From positions 3,472,001 to 3,536,000 of the forward strand of contig NZ_CP092427.2 of assembly GCF_022374875.2 (NCBI RefSeq): DNA of 64,000 nt. The letters run 5' to 3'. This document shows, in pieces, positions 27,727 through 36,221 of the stretch (positions are counted from its first letter, which is position 1; every line of letters begins with the position of its first letter). The notes under the pieces were generated by a model. That model was not told the origin of the DNA. It saw nothing but the letters and a program-made list of their open reading frames with translations, and did no database searches. Source of the DNA: Mycolicibacterium rufum (GTDB lineage: Bacteria > Actinomycetota > Actinomycetes > Mycobacteriales > Mycobacteriaceae). A program made the translations under genes and the position numbers.

Positions 27727-28476
27727 CTAGCCGCGCTGAGCGCTCAGGAACGCCACGATCCCGCGGACGACGGCGTCGGCGTACTTCTGTCTGCCCTCGG
27801 CGGTCGTCATGAGCCCCGAGTCGATGGGGTTCTTCATGTTGCCGCACTCGACGAGGATCGACGGGTACTGCGCCAGGTTGAGCCCGGCGATGTCGGCTCG
27901 TGGATTGAGCCCGGAGGAGCCGATGTAGGTCGACGGCGGGATGCCCGAGCCGGCCATCTGATCGCGCATCACCTTGGCGAACTGGACCGCCGGACCGGCC
28001 TGCGCGGCGTTGAGCGGCGGCGAGGAGTACAGCACGTGGAACCCGCGACCGGTGGGCGGGCCGCCGTCGGCGTGGATGGACACGACCGCGTTGGGCCGGA
28101 CCGCGTTGGCCATCGCGGCGCGCTCGTCGACGCACGGGCCGGGGCCGCTGTCGTCGCCGCGCGACATCGCCGTGCGCACGCCCAGCCCCATCAGGGCCTG
28201 GCGGACCCGCAGCGTGGTGTCCCAGGTGAACGTGTGCTCGGGGAAGCCGTCCGCCGTGGAGGTGCCGCTGGCCTGGCAGTCCTTGGTGCCGCCGCGGCCC
28301 GTCGGCACCTGGCGGCCCATGTCGGGCATCGACGCCTGATGACCGGGGTCGAGGAACACGATCATGCCCGCGATGTTGGACGGGGCGGCGTGGGCCGGGG
28401 AAGCCGGCGTGGAGGCGGCGACGACCACCCCGGCGGCGACGATGGCGCCGACACGCATGGCAGGTCGGAATGGCAC
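27727..28476 (-). CDS. ami1: N-acetylmuramoyl-L-alanine amidase Ami1 (Rv3717 type)
   Basis: About 249 residues from a GTG at 28474-28476, or 243 from the ATG at 28458. Signal peptide [22 protein letters not shown]. Amidase_3 domain with zinc ligands His in FLDPGHQ, Glu in GFPEHTF and His in SIHADGG, and the catalytic Glu in [10 protein letters not shown]. It cuts the peptide side chain from peptidoglycan glycan strands; the M. tuberculosis orthologue is a single-domain secreted zinc amidase lacking a wall-binding domain, as here. Convergent with the SRPBCC gene. Confidence 0.9.
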   Translation of the reverse strand: MPFRPAMRVGAIVAAGVVVAASTPASPAHAAPSNIAGMIVFLDPGHQASMPDMGRQVPTGRGGTKDCQASGTSTADGFPEHTFTWDTTLRVRQALMGLGVRTAMSRGDDSGPGPCVDERAAMANAVRPNAVVSIHADGGPPTGRGFHVLYSSPPLNAAQAGPAVQFAKVMRDQMAGSGIPPSTYIGSSGLNPRADIAGLNLAQYPSILVECGNMKNPIDSGLMTTAEGRQKYADAVVRGIVAFLSAQRG

Positions 28477-28577
28477 GGCGCCACGGTAGCCCGCCCGCCG
28501 ACTACGCTGAAACCCTGAAGCGTCGCTTTCCACGTGAGCGCAACCAACTCGAGACCGATACGCAACAGAGGACCCTC

Positions 28578-28910
28578 ATGCAGCCCGGTGGTCAACCCGA
28601 TATGTCCGCTCTCCTCGCGCAGGCCCAGCAGGTGCAGCAGCAGCTGATGGAAGCGCAGGAGGCGCTGGCGAACTCCGAGGTGCACGGCCAGGCCGGCGGC
28701 GGACTGGTGCAGGTCACGATGCGCGGCAGCGGCGAGGTGGTCGGGCTGTCGATCGACCCGAAGGTCGTCGACCCGTCCGACGTGGAGACGCTGCAGGACC
28801 TCGTCGTCGGCGCGATCGCCGACGCCGCCAAGCAGGTCACCATCCTCGCCCACGACCGGCTCGGCCCGCTGGCCGGCGGCATGGGCGGCCTGGGCCTGCC
28901 GGGGATGTGA
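28578..28910 (+). CDS. ybaB: YbaB/EbfC nucleoid-associated protein
   Basis: 110 residues. [19 protein letters not shown] and the conserved strand pattern [30 protein letters not shown] are typical YbaB/EbfC, a DNA-binding protein of unknown precise role; the C-terminus is the usual Gly/Met-rich tail. ATG at 28578 with AGGA just upstream; the recR start follows the stop by 4 bases. The ybaB-recR pair is conserved across bacteria, often with dnaX nearby as here. Confidence 0.93.
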   Translation: MQPGGQPDMSALLAQAQQVQQQLMEAQEALANSEVHGQAGGGLVQVTMRGSGEVVGLSIDPKVVDPSDVETLQDLVVGAIADAAKQVTILAHDRLGPLAGGMGGLGLPGM

Positions 28911-28914
28911 CTCT

Positions 28915-29526
28915 TTGTTCGAAGGACCCGTCCAGGATCTGATCGACGAGCTCGGCAAGCTGCCGGGCATCGGGCCCAAGAGCGCCCAGCGCATCGCGTT
29001 CCACCTGCTGTCGGTCGAGCCGCCGGACATCGACCGGCTGACCGCCGTGCTCAACAAGGTCCGCGACGGGGTGACGTTCTGCGCGGTGTGCGGCAACGTC
29101 AGCGACGAGGAACGCTGCCGCATCTGCTCCGACCCGCGCCGCGACGCGTCGCTGGTGTGCGTGGTCGAGGAGCCCAAGGACGTGCAGGCCGTCGAACGCA
29201 CCCGCGAGTTCCGGGGTCGCTACCACGTGCTGGGCGGTGCGCTGGACCCGCTGTCGGGCATCGGGCCCGACCAGCTGCGCATCCGCGAACTGCTCAACCG
29301 GATCGGCGAACGCGTCGACGGGGTCGAGGTGGCCGAGGTGATCATCGCCACGGACCCGAACACCGAGGGTGAGGCGACCGCCACGTACCTGGTGCGGATG
29401 CTGCGCGACATCCCGGGGCTCTCGGTGACCCGGATCGCGTCGGGCCTGCCGATGGGCGGTGACCTCGAGTTCGCCGACGAGCTGACGCTGGGGCGGGCCC
29501 TGGCGGGTCGCCGCGCGATGGCCTGA
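28915..29526 (+). CDS. recR: Recombination protein RecR
   Basis: 203 residues, full length. Helix-hairpin-helix [21 protein letters not shown] at the N-terminus, four zinc-binding Cys in [17 protein letters not shown], and a TOPRIM domain from about residue 79 ([34 protein letters not shown]). With RecF and RecO it loads RecA at single-strand gaps. TTG start 4 bases after ybaB, so coupled. Confidence 0.96.
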   Translation: MFEGPVQDLIDELGKLPGIGPKSAQRIAFHLLSVEPPDIDRLTAVLNKVRDGVTFCAVCGNVSDEERCRICSDPRRDASLVCVVEEPKDVQAVERTREFRGRYHVLGGALDPLSGIGPDQLRIRELLNRIGERVDGVEVAEVIIATDPNTEGEATATYLVRMLRDIPGLSVTRIASGLPMGGDLEFADELTLGRALAGRRAMA

Positions 29527-29558
29527 CGGGGCTGCGGGCTTTCGCTTGGCCGCTCGGC

Positions 29559-29613
29559 GAGATCCACTTTTTGCAGGCCGTTACTCGCACTTCCGTTGCA
29601 AAAAGTGGATCTC
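29559..29613. repeat. 55-bp palindromic intergenic repeat, copy 2
   Basis: Perfect 17-bp arms GAGATCCACTTTTTGCA (29559-29575) and TGCAAAAAGTGGATCTC (29597-29613) around a 21-base centre. The centre's reverse complement shares AAGTGCGAG with copy 1 at 24391-24445. The element follows recR by 32 bases and precedes the DUF559 gene, where it could also end transcription. Confidence 0.75.
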
Positions 29614-29647
29614 GTCGGTTGTCGGTGGCGGTTGACAGCATGGCGGC

Positions 29648-30523
29648 ATGAACAGGGTTGTCCTCGGTGGCGAGGCGGTGCGGGCGGGCGTGGCGACCAG
29701 ACACGAACTGGCACGTGATTACACGAAGCTCTACCGCGGAGTGTTCGTTCGCAAGGGCGGTGAGATCACGCTGCGCGAGCGGGCGATCGGCGCGTGGCTG
29801 GCGACCGGCCGACAAGGTGTGATCGCGGGTGTGACGGCATCGGCGTTGCACGGGGCGCCCTGGGTGGATCCGACGTGTCCCGTGGAGGTGACCGGAGTAA
29901 AGGGCAGGCCGCAGGAGGGGTTGGTGTTGCGGACGGAGCGCCTGAGCCCCGAGGAGATCACCCGCGCCGGCGGCCTTCCGGTCACGACACGGATCCGGAC
30001 GGCGTTCGACCTGGGACGCCACCTGGACAGATTCGAGGCGCTGGCCCGGCTGGACGCGCTGATGTGGAACCAGCGCTTCGACGTCTCCCAGGTCGCCCTC
30101 CTTGCCGACGAGCGCCCTCGAGCCCGCGGCGTGGTCCAGCTTCGCGAACTCCTCCCGCTCGTCGACGGCGGCGCAGCCTCGCCCCGGGAGAGTGCGATAC
30201 GACTCCTGCTGCACGACAACGGGTTTCCACGACCAGAGACCCAGATCCCGGCGGTCGACGGAGCGCGGCCGGTCGCCTTCCTGGACCTGGGCTGGCCGGA
30301 GTACGGCGTCGCCGTCGAGTACGACGGTGACCACCACCGCAAAGACCGCAGGCAGTACGTCAAGGACATCGCGCGGCTTCGGATGCTCGAGGCGATGGGC
30401 TGGATCGTCATCCGGGTCATCGCCGAGGACCGGCCGGAGGCCTGGCTCGCACGGGTCGCAGCTGCGCTGCGGCAGAGAGGGTATCGGGGCACGACCCCGT
30501 TCGTCACGACGCTTTCCGCGTGA
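29648..30523 (+). CDS. DUF559/Vsr-like nuclease-fold protein with AbiEi-like N-terminus (Rv3714c type)
   Basis: 291 residues. The N-terminal 150 residues (GVATRHELARDYTKLYRGVFVRKG, AGVTASALHGAPWVDPTCPVEV) resemble the AbiEi-type winged-helix plus C-terminal domain seen in type IV antitoxin regulators. The C-terminal part has an endonuclease-like core: E in SPRESAIR, D in VAFLDLGWPEYGVAVEYDGDHH, then RLEAMGW-type region RMLEAMGWIVIRVIAED. This combination is common in actinobacteria and matches Rv3714c in place and size; no toxin partner gene is adjacent. Function undetermined. Confidence 0.75.
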   Translation: MNRVVLGGEAVRAGVATRHELARDYTKLYRGVFVRKGGEITLRERAIGAWLATGRQGVIAGVTASALHGAPWVDPTCPVEVTGVKGRPQEGLVLRTERLSPEEITRAGGLPVTTRIRTAFDLGRHLDRFEALARLDALMWNQRFDVSQVALLADERPRARGVVQLRELLPLVDGGAASPRESAIRLLLHDNGFPRPETQIPAVDGARPVAFLDLGWPEYGVAVEYDGDHHRKDRRQYVKDIARLRMLEAMGWIVIRVIAEDRPEAWLARVAAALRQRGYRGTTPFVTTLSA

Positions 30524-31820
30524 CCTCGCCCCGCTGCAGCCGGACCCCCAGCTTGCGGTAGCCGTTGAGATTGACCAGACCGCGATGTACGGGCTCACCG
30601 CTCAGATGCAGATCTGGATAGCGGTCGAACAGCTCCCGCAATGCGGTCACCGCCTCGTTGCGGGCCAGCGCGGCGCCGAGGCAGACGTGGATGCCGCTGC
30701 CGAAGGCCACGTGGTCTCGTGCGTTCGGCCTCGTGATGTCGAAGCGGTCGGGCTGGTCGAACACCTTGGGATCCCGATTGGCGCCTCCGAGCAGCAGCAC
30801 CACCGCGGTTCCCTCCGCGATGGGCACGCCGGCGATCTCGGTGTCGCAGTTCGCCCGTCGCGCCGTCATCTGTACGGGGCTGTCGAAGCGCAGCATCTCC
30901 TCCACCGCCGACGGCCACAGACCGGGGTCCTGTCGCAGCAGCGCGAGTTGGTCGGGATGGTTCACCAGTGCGATGACGCCGTTGCCGATCAGGTTGACCG
31001 TCGTCTCCACCCCCGCCCCGATGAGCAGCGCTGCGTTCGCCCGCAGGACTCGGTCGGTCAACCCGCCCTCCAACGCCATTGCGCTGAAAGGTGTCTCGTC
31101 GACGTTCCGGGTGGGCAGCCGACGGAAATGGTCGACGAGGTAGGTTTCGACATCCTCGAGTTCGTGGGTCGCGTCGCGGAACGCCTGCCAGGTGATGCCG
31201 ATGTCGAGCAGTGGTGCGACCCGGTTGCCCCAGGAGAGGATCCGGCGTCGGTCGGCGACGGGGACGCCGAGGATGTCGCTGATGACTGCCGCCGGTACCT
31301 GGGAGGCGTAGTCGCTGATGAGGTCGACCTCGCCGCGCCCGTCGAGGCCGTCGAGCAGGTCGAGAGTGAGTTCGTCGATCCGCGCGTCGAGCGCAGCGAT
31401 CGCGCGCGGAGTGAAGCTGCGCGACACCATCTTCCGGTAGGCCGTGTGCTCCGGCGGGTCCGTCATCAGCATCGACGGCGACTCGACGGGATTGGGCAAT
31501 CCCGGGTCGATCCGACGGACAGCGGCAGCCAGGGCGTCGGGCAGGCTGGTCTGTGCGGGATCGGCCACGCCGAAGTCCCGGTGGCGCAGCACGATCCGAC
31601 AGATCTCGTGATCGGCGCTGACCCACACGATCGGTGTGCGCGCCAACCGACCGGCCGCGCGGATCTGCTCGATCCGCTGCAGCCTGCCCGTCGGATCGTC
31701 TCGCCCGAGCGTGAACGCCGCCAAGGGTTCTCCGCGCATGGCCCGCAACGACAGGAAGGCGCGCGGCACCCCGTGCAGCGCCGCCCACCGCAGCCAGGTC
31801 CGCACGCCCTGGTCTGCCAT
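30504..31820 (-). CDS. Cytochrome P450
   Basis: 438-residue soluble P450. I-helix GAGVETTVNLIGNG (acid-Thr pair E-T-T), K-helix ExxR in VEEMLRF, and the heme loop FGSGIHVCLGAALARNE with axial Cys at about 380. Start at the ATG 31818-31820, which overlaps the stop of the small upstream gene (ATGA), so translation is coupled to it. The C-terminal 20 bases overlap the convergent DUF559 gene. Redox partners are not nearby. CYP family and substrate cannot be assigned by eye; a steroid or fatty acid would be usual in mycobacteria. Confidence 0.92.
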   Translation of the reverse strand: MADQGVRTWLRWAALHGVPRAFLSLRAMRGEPLAAFTLGRDDPTGRLQRIEQIRAAGRLARTPIVWVSADHEICRIVLRHRDFGVADPAQTSLPDALAAAVRRIDPGLPNPVESPSMLMTDPPEHTAYRKMVSRSFTPRAIAALDARIDELTLDLLDGLDGRGEVDLISDYASQVPAAVISDILGVPVADRRRILSWGNRVAPLLDIGITWQAFRDATHELEDVETYLVDHFRRLPTRNVDETPFSAMALEGGLTDRVLRANAALLIGAGVETTVNLIGNGVIALVNHPDQLALLRQDPGLWPSAVEEMLRFDSPVQMTARRANCDTEIAGVPIAEGTAVVLLLGGANRDPKVFDQPDRFDITRPNARDHVAFGSGIHVCLGAALARNEAVTALRELFDRYPDLHLSGEPVHRGLVNLNGYRKLGVRLQRGEVTRKAS

Positions 31821-32200
31821 CAGGCGACCGTCTGACCGTCGGTGCGATGCCCGCCGTGCAGGCGGATCAGCCTCTGCTCGTCGCGGTCGAGCGCGCGTAC
31901 CCGGACCGACCTCCGGGACGCCGCGTCGAGCAACGCGCGCAGTCCGCGATGCGTCGCGGCCAGGTCGGCCCTCGCCCGGTCGGCGGGAACGTCGTCGTAG
32001 TCCGCCTGGTCGAGTTTGGCGGCGAGCATCGTGACCCATCGGTGGCGCAGCGAGAGCAGCAGACCATCCTCGTCGCCGAACAACCGGGGGAGGGCTTCGG
32101 AGGCACGTGCTGCGGCGAGCGCCGCTTCGGGGTCGGTCGCGGCGCGGTCGACGATGTCGGCCATGAACGCCATCCGTTCGTGGAACTGTGACCATGTCAT
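31820..32200 (-). CDS. Small helical protein coupled to the P450 (unknown)
   Basis: 126 residues, mostly helical, acidic-basic mixed, without signal peptide, membrane segment or Cys pairs (MTWSQFHERMAFMADIVDRA...). Its stop overlaps the P450 start codon, implying coupled synthesis. I do not recognise the family; it has no ferredoxin features. It may be a stability or regulatory partner of the P450. Divergent from the sensor kinase gene, separated by 133 bases that hold an inverted repeat. Confidence 0.65.
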   Translation of the reverse strand: MTWSQFHERMAFMADIVDRAATDPEAALAAARASEALPRLFGDEDGLLLSLRHRWVTMLAAKLDQADYDDVPADRARADLAATHRGLRALLDAASRRSVRVRALDRDEQRLIRLHGGHRTDGQTVA

Positions 32201-32263
32201 GCCTCGACGCTAGGCAGCGCGGCGCGTGTGCGCGTCATCCTGGGAGTCGATTGTGTTCTCCTA

Positions 32264-32293
32264 CCGTGGTCGGAGTCGCAGTGCCTACCACGG
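32264..32293. promoter_or_regulatory. Inverted repeat between P450 operon and two-component genes
   Basis: CCGTGGT (32264-32270) and ACCACGG (32287-32293), centres 23 bases apart, about two helix turns, each part of a CTACC-flanked half site. It lies in the shared upstream region and is a candidate binding site for the response regulator. Inference. Confidence 0.4.
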
Positions 32294-32321
32294 ACTGATT
32301 CCGGGCATGCGGACCTGCTCA

Positions 32322-32327
32322 TAGACT
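32322..32327 (+). promoter_or_regulatory. Possible -10 box of the sensor kinase gene (leaderless)
   Basis: TAGACT fits TAnnnT and ends 6 bases before the ATG at 32334. There is no Shine-Dalgarno sequence in front of the ATG, so a leaderless transcript starting at or next to the ATG is likely, as is frequent in mycobacteria. Confidence 0.45.
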
Positions 32328-32333
32328 GGGCGG

Positions 32334-33551
32334 ATGCTCGATGCGCTGCGACGCCGGGTACGTCTCTACGTCGCTCGGAAGGCCGAGGACATGCCGGGTG
32401 GGTACACCTGGCCGTTCGTCATCAGCATCGACGCGACGATGGTGGTGGTCTCCGTCGTCGCGGCCGCGCAACGGCCGTGGTCGCAGTGGTGGATCGCCGG
32501 CATCGCGCTGATCGTCGGCTTCCTGCCCTACCTGGTGTTCTTCTCCCTGGACCGCACCGTGTCACCGGCGATGGAATCGGCGGCGCTGTGGGTGTCGTGG
32601 ACGGCCGGTACCGCCATCCTGTTGTTCAGCGTCCCCGCGCCGATCGCCGGCGATTTCGCGCCCCTGCTGCTCGGCCTGCTGACCGGGATGGTCGGCTCGT
32701 TCGCCTCGCCGCGCGCCGGCGTTCTGGTGGCCGGCTCGGGGGCCCTGCTGCTCGCCGCAGCGGCGGTTGCGGGTCGTGTCGACATTCCCTGGCTGTACTT
32801 CAGTTTCATCGGCATCGGGTGGCTCGTCGGCCACCTGATGCGGATTCAGCAGGAGCTCCTGCTCGAGCAGCGGCAGGCGCAGGCCAAGCTCGCCGAGCAT
32901 GCTGCCGCCGACGAGCGGCGGCGCATCGCGCGCGAGGTGCACGACGTGATCGCGCACTCGCTGAGCGTGACCCTGCTGCATGTCACCGGCGCCCGCCGCG
33001 ACCTGCAGGTCGACCGCGATGTCGACGAGGCCGTCGACGCTCTCGCGGAGGCCGAGCGGCTCGGTCGGCAGGCCATGGCCGATATCCGCCAGACCGTCGG
33101 TCTGCTCGACGACACCTCCGGCAAGGTCGCGCCCGAACCCGATCTCGGCGACGTCCCCGCCCTCGTCGACGATTTCGTGAGGGCGGGGCTGTCGGTCTCC
33201 TTGGCGATCACCGGGGACACCCGCCGGGTCTCCGCGGCAGAGGGTCTCGCGTTGTATCGCATCGTTCAGGAGTCGCTGGCCAACATCGCCAAGCACGCGC
33301 CCGATGCCGCGACCACGGTGACACTCGACATCGCCGGCGCGGCGGCCGTACTGGCGATCGTCAACCGCGCTCCGGTTCGTGTCGCCGGCGGTGCGCCGCC
33401 CGAGGGCCGCGGCATGCGCGGGATGCGACAGCGCGTCGACCTGTTGGGTGGAACCCTCGACGTCGGCCCCGACGGCGAGGACTGGTCGGTCCGCGTGGTC
33501 ATTCCCGTCGACGGCCGGCACAGCTGTCCGCTGAGGGCACCGATCCGGTGA
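32334..33551 (+). CDS. Sensor histidine kinase, NarL-partner type (HisKA_3)
   Basis: 405 residues. About five to six N-terminal membrane helices (residues 27-165) form the sensor; a short coiled segment (QQELLLEQRQAQAKLAEHAA) leads to the HisKA_3 dimerisation motif ERRRIAREVHDVIAHSLSV with phospho-acceptor His203. The ATPase domain has N-box IVQESLANIAKHAP and G-box GRGMRGMRQRV. No extracytoplasmic domain of size is seen, so the signal is probably sensed within the membrane. The stop overlaps the response regulator start by one base. Confidence 0.92.
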   Translation: MLDALRRRVRLYVARKAEDMPGGYTWPFVISIDATMVVVSVVAAAQRPWSQWWIAGIALIVGFLPYLVFFSLDRTVSPAMESAALWVSWTAGTAILLFSVPAPIAGDFAPLLLGLLTGMVGSFASPRAGVLVAGSGALLLAAAAVAGRVDIPWLYFSFIGIGWLVGHLMRIQQELLLEQRQAQAKLAEHAAADERRRIAREVHDVIAHSLSVTLLHVTGARRDLQVDRDVDEAVDALAEAERLGRQAMADIRQTVGLLDDTSGKVAPEPDLGDVPALVDDFVRAGLSVSLAITGDTRRVSAAEGLALYRIVQESLANIAKHAPDAATTVTLDIAGAAAVLAIVNRAPVRVAGGAPPEGRGMRGMRQRVDLLGGTLDVGPDGEDWSVRVVIPVDGRHSCPLRAPIR

Positions 33552-34204
33552 TGGTCGACCCGGTCACCGCCCTCCTGGTGGACGATCAGGAGTTGGTGCG
33601 ATCCGGTCTGCGCCGGATCCTGCGCCGCCGCGACGGCATCGTGGTGGTCGGTGAGTGTTCCGATGGCGACGAGGTGCCCGGGGCCGTGGCCCAGCACCGG
33701 CCCGACGTCGTCGTGATGGATCTGAGGATGAAGCGCGTCAACGGCATCCAGGCGACGCGGCAGGTCACCGAGACCGGTGGGCCGCCGGTGCTGGCTTTGA
33801 CCACGTTCAACGACGAGGAACTGCTGTCGGGTGTGTTGCGCGCGGGCGCAGCCGGTTTCGTCCTGAAGGACTCACCGGCCGAGGAACTGATCCGCGCGGT
33901 GCACGCCGTCGCGCGCGGCGACGGGTACCTCGACCCGGCCGTGACGGGCCGGGTGCTGAGCACGTACCGCACCGCCGCCGGCGACCCGGCGCCCGAGGCG
34001 GTGGCAGAGCTGACACCCCGTGAACTGGACGTGCTGACCCTCATGGCCAAGGGTCGCTCCAACGGAGAGATCGCCGACGAGTTGGTGATCTCCGGTGTCA
34101 CCGTCAAGAGCCACATCGGCCGCATCTTCGTCAAACTCGGCCTGCGCGACCGTGCGGCGGCGATCGTCTACGCCTATCGGCACGGCATTGTCGCCGCCGG
34201 TTGA
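33551..34204 (+). CDS. Response regulator, NarL/LuxR family
   Basis: 217 residues. Receiver domain with acidic pair DD (11-12), phospho-acceptor Asp57 in VVVMDLRM, Thr in ALTTFNDEE and Lys in FVLKDSPAEEL. LuxR-type helix-turn-helix at the C-terminus: LTPRELDVLTLMAKGRSNGEIADELVISGVTVKSHIGRIFVKLGLRDR. Start ATG 33551 (a GTG at 33548 is directly in front) overlaps the kinase stop. Its stop directly abuts the stop of gatD on the other strand, with no spacer. Targets unknown; the inverted repeat at 32264-32293 is a candidate. Confidence 0.94.
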   Translation: MVDPVTALLVDDQELVRSGLRRILRRRDGIVVVGECSDGDEVPGAVAQHRPDVVVMDLRMKRVNGIQATRQVTETGGPPVLALTTFNDEELLSGVLRAGAAGFVLKDSPAEELIRAVHAVARGDGYLDPAVTGRVLSTYRTAAGDPAPEAVAELTPRELDVLTLMAKGRSNGEIADELVISGVTVKSHIGRIFVKLGLRDRAAAIVYAYRHGIVAAG

Positions 34205-34924
34205 TCAGACCCGTCGCGGCGCCGCCAGCCGCTCCCGCCGCAGCTGCTCGACCTCCGGAAGGTCCAGTGGCGCAAGGGGTCCCACCACCTGGGTGAGCAG
34301 ATGGTCGGCGAGTTCGGGGTTGCGGGCCAAGCAGCAGCCGTGCAGGTAGGTGGCGACGACGCTGCCCTGCACCGCGCCGTCGACGCCGGCGCCCGCCCGG
34401 TTGCCCGCCCCCTTGGTCACCGCGGCCAGCGGCCGGGCATCGGCACCCAGATCTGTTCCGCCCCGGTGGTTCTCGAATCCGGTCAGCGGCTGGGTGAGGC
34501 CGTCGATCAACGGTGTCGACGCCACCTCACCGATGGTCCGCTGCGCCTGGGGTGACGTCGTCACGTCGAGCAGCCCGACGCCGTCCACCCGCTCACCCGC
34601 GGACGTCTCGTACCAGTGGCCCAGCACCTGGATGGCCGCGCAGATCGCCAGCACCGGCGCCCCCCGTGACACCGCCTGCTGCAGCCCGGGATAGCGGATC
34701 AGGTGCTTGGTCGCGAGCCGCTGCGCGTAGTCCTCGGCGCCGCCGAGCGTGTACAGGTCGAGCTCACCGGGCACCGGATCGTCCAGCGTGATCTCGACGA
34801 TCTCCGCGTCGATTCCCCTCAGCCGCAACCGCTGTCGCAGCACCACGGAATTGCCACCGTCGCCGTAGGTGCCCATCACGTCGGGCAGCACCAGCCCGAT
34901 CCGCACCGCCGATTCGGTCGTCAT
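34205..34924 (-). CDS. gatD: Lipid II isoglutaminyl synthase glutaminase subunit GatD
   Basis: 239 residues, class I glutamine-amidotransferase fold of the CobB/CobQ-like group. Catalytic Cys at about 95 in VLAICAAIQVLG and His in ATYLHGCCLARNPE. With MurT it amidates the D-glutamate of lipid II to D-isoglutamine by supplying ammonia from glutamine. Its start overlaps the murT stop by 4 bases. M. tuberculosis Rv3713, once named cobQ2, is the orthologue. Confidence 0.92.
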   Translation of the reverse strand: MTTESAVRIGLVLPDVMGTYGDGGNSVVLRQRLRLRGIDAEIVEITLDDPVPGELDLYTLGGAEDYAQRLATKHLIRYPGLQQAVSRGAPVLAICAAIQVLGHWYETSAGERVDGVGLLDVTTSPQAQRTIGEVASTPLIDGLTQPLTGFENHRGGTDLGADARPLAAVTKGAGNRAGAGVDGAVQGSVVATYLHGCCLARNPELADHLLTQVVGPLAPLDLPEVEQLRRERLAAPRRV

Positions 34925-36144
34925 CCCAGCGCCCGATTCAACTGCAGGAACGCCGTGTAGTTCGCCAGCACCTCGACATGCCCCGGCGGGCAGGACCGGA
35001 TCGCGGCCATCGTGTCGTGCACCAGCGTATGGCCGACACCGGCGTACCCGAGACGGACGGCGAGATCGGTGCCGCGTTCCCCGGCGGCCACCACCGGAAC
35101 CGACTCGAAGTGTTCGAATTTCACGTCCCACAGCCACGACAGGTCCTCGCCGTCGGGCACCTGGCCGTTCACCGAGATCACCACGCCCGCGGCGTCCCGG
35201 TCGACCATCGACAGCGCTTCCTGCCACCCGGCCGGGTTCTTCGCCAGCAGGATCCGCGCGGTGTGCGCGGATCCGACCGGGACGGTGCGGTAGCGGCCGG
35301 CGACCTCGTCGACGGCCGACACCGCGGCCACCGCGGCGGCCGGGTCGGCGCCGAGTGTCACCGCGGCGGCCACCGCCTGCGTCGCGTTGCCCCGGTTGAC
35401 GGTGCCGGGCAGCGTCAGCGTCATCGGCAGCGACAGGCCGTCGGGACCGTGGATGTGCGTGTCGTCGAACCACCAGTCCGGATCGGGCCGGGCGAAGTCA
35501 GTTCCGGTCGAATGCCAGTGGGCGCCGTCGCGGACGATGACCTCCCCCGAGCGGGGGCAGCTGACCGAGTCGCTCGCCCAGCCGCCTCCGGCGGCCACCC
35601 ACACGACGTGCGGGCTGTCGTACGCCGCCGACGTCATCAGCACGTCGTCACAGTTGGCCACCACGACCGCCGAGGGATGGCGGGCCAGGCCGGCCCGCAG
35701 CGTCCGCTCGATGTGGTTGATCTCACCCACCCGGTCGAGCTGATCGCGCGACAGGTTCAGCAGCACGATCACCGACGGGCACACCGCATCGCTGACGTGC
35801 GGGACGTGCATCTCGTCGACCTCGAGGGCGGCCAGCGGCGCCTCGGGGGCGGCCGCGAGCGCGGCCACCAGTCCGGCGTCCATGTTGGCGCCCTCGGCGT
35901 TGGTGGCGACGGGGCCCAGGGTGGCCAGCGCGGCCGCCGTCATGCGGGTGGTCGTGGACTTGCCGTTGGTGCCGGTGACGACGACCGTGCGACGTCCCTG
36001 ACCGAGCTGGCCGAGGATCGAGCGGTCCAGCGTCATCGCGACCAGCCCGCCGATCATCGCGCCGGCGCCCCGACCGGTGACCCGCGACGCCCACCGCGCA
36101 CCGGCGCCTGCCGCAAGCGCGACTCGTCCGCGTGGGGTGACCAT
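34921..36144 (-). CDS. murT: Lipid II isoglutaminyl synthase subunit MurT
   Basis: 407-residue Mur-ligase-like protein. P-loop GTNGKST (58-64), Mur middle domain LEVDEMHVPHVSDAVCPSVIVLLNLSRDQLDR, and a C-terminal DUF1727 domain (ILLAKNPAGWQEAL, WLWDVKFE). It activates the D-Glu carboxylate of lipid II for amidation by ammonia from GatD. The zinc ribbon of Gram-positive MurT, normally two CxxC pairs, is reduced: only Cys196 of CPRSGE remains and the second pair is replaced by DFARPDPDWW. Confidence 0.93.
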   Translation of the reverse strand: MVTPRGRVALAAGAGARWASRVTGRGAGAMIGGLVAMTLDRSILGQLGQGRRTVVVTGTNGKSTTTRMTAAALATLGPVATNAEGANMDAGLVAALAAAPEAPLAALEVDEMHVPHVSDAVCPSVIVLLNLSRDQLDRVGEINHIERTLRAGLARHPSAVVVANCDDVLMTSAAYDSPHVVWVAAGGGWASDSVSCPRSGEVIVRDGAHWHSTGTDFARPDPDWWFDDTHIHGPDGLSLPMTLTLPGTVNRGNATQAVAAAVTLGADPAAAVAAVSAVDEVAGRYRTVPVGSAHTARILLAKNPAGWQEALSMVDRDAAGVVISVNGQVPDGEDLSWLWDVKFEHFESVPVVAAGERGTDLAVRLGYAGVGHTLVHDTMAAIRSCPPGHVEVLANYTAFLQLNRALG

Positions 36145-36221
36145 TCCCGGCAGTTTAGAGAAGCGCCCGACACGCGGCGTGGGGAGCAGGGCTTGTCGGG
36201 GCTGCGTGCCATCCTCGGTGT

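Noticed and set aside
30504..32195. 563-codon frame containing the P450
   Set aside because: The first 125 codons are a shadow of the small coupled gene; the P450 starts at 31820.
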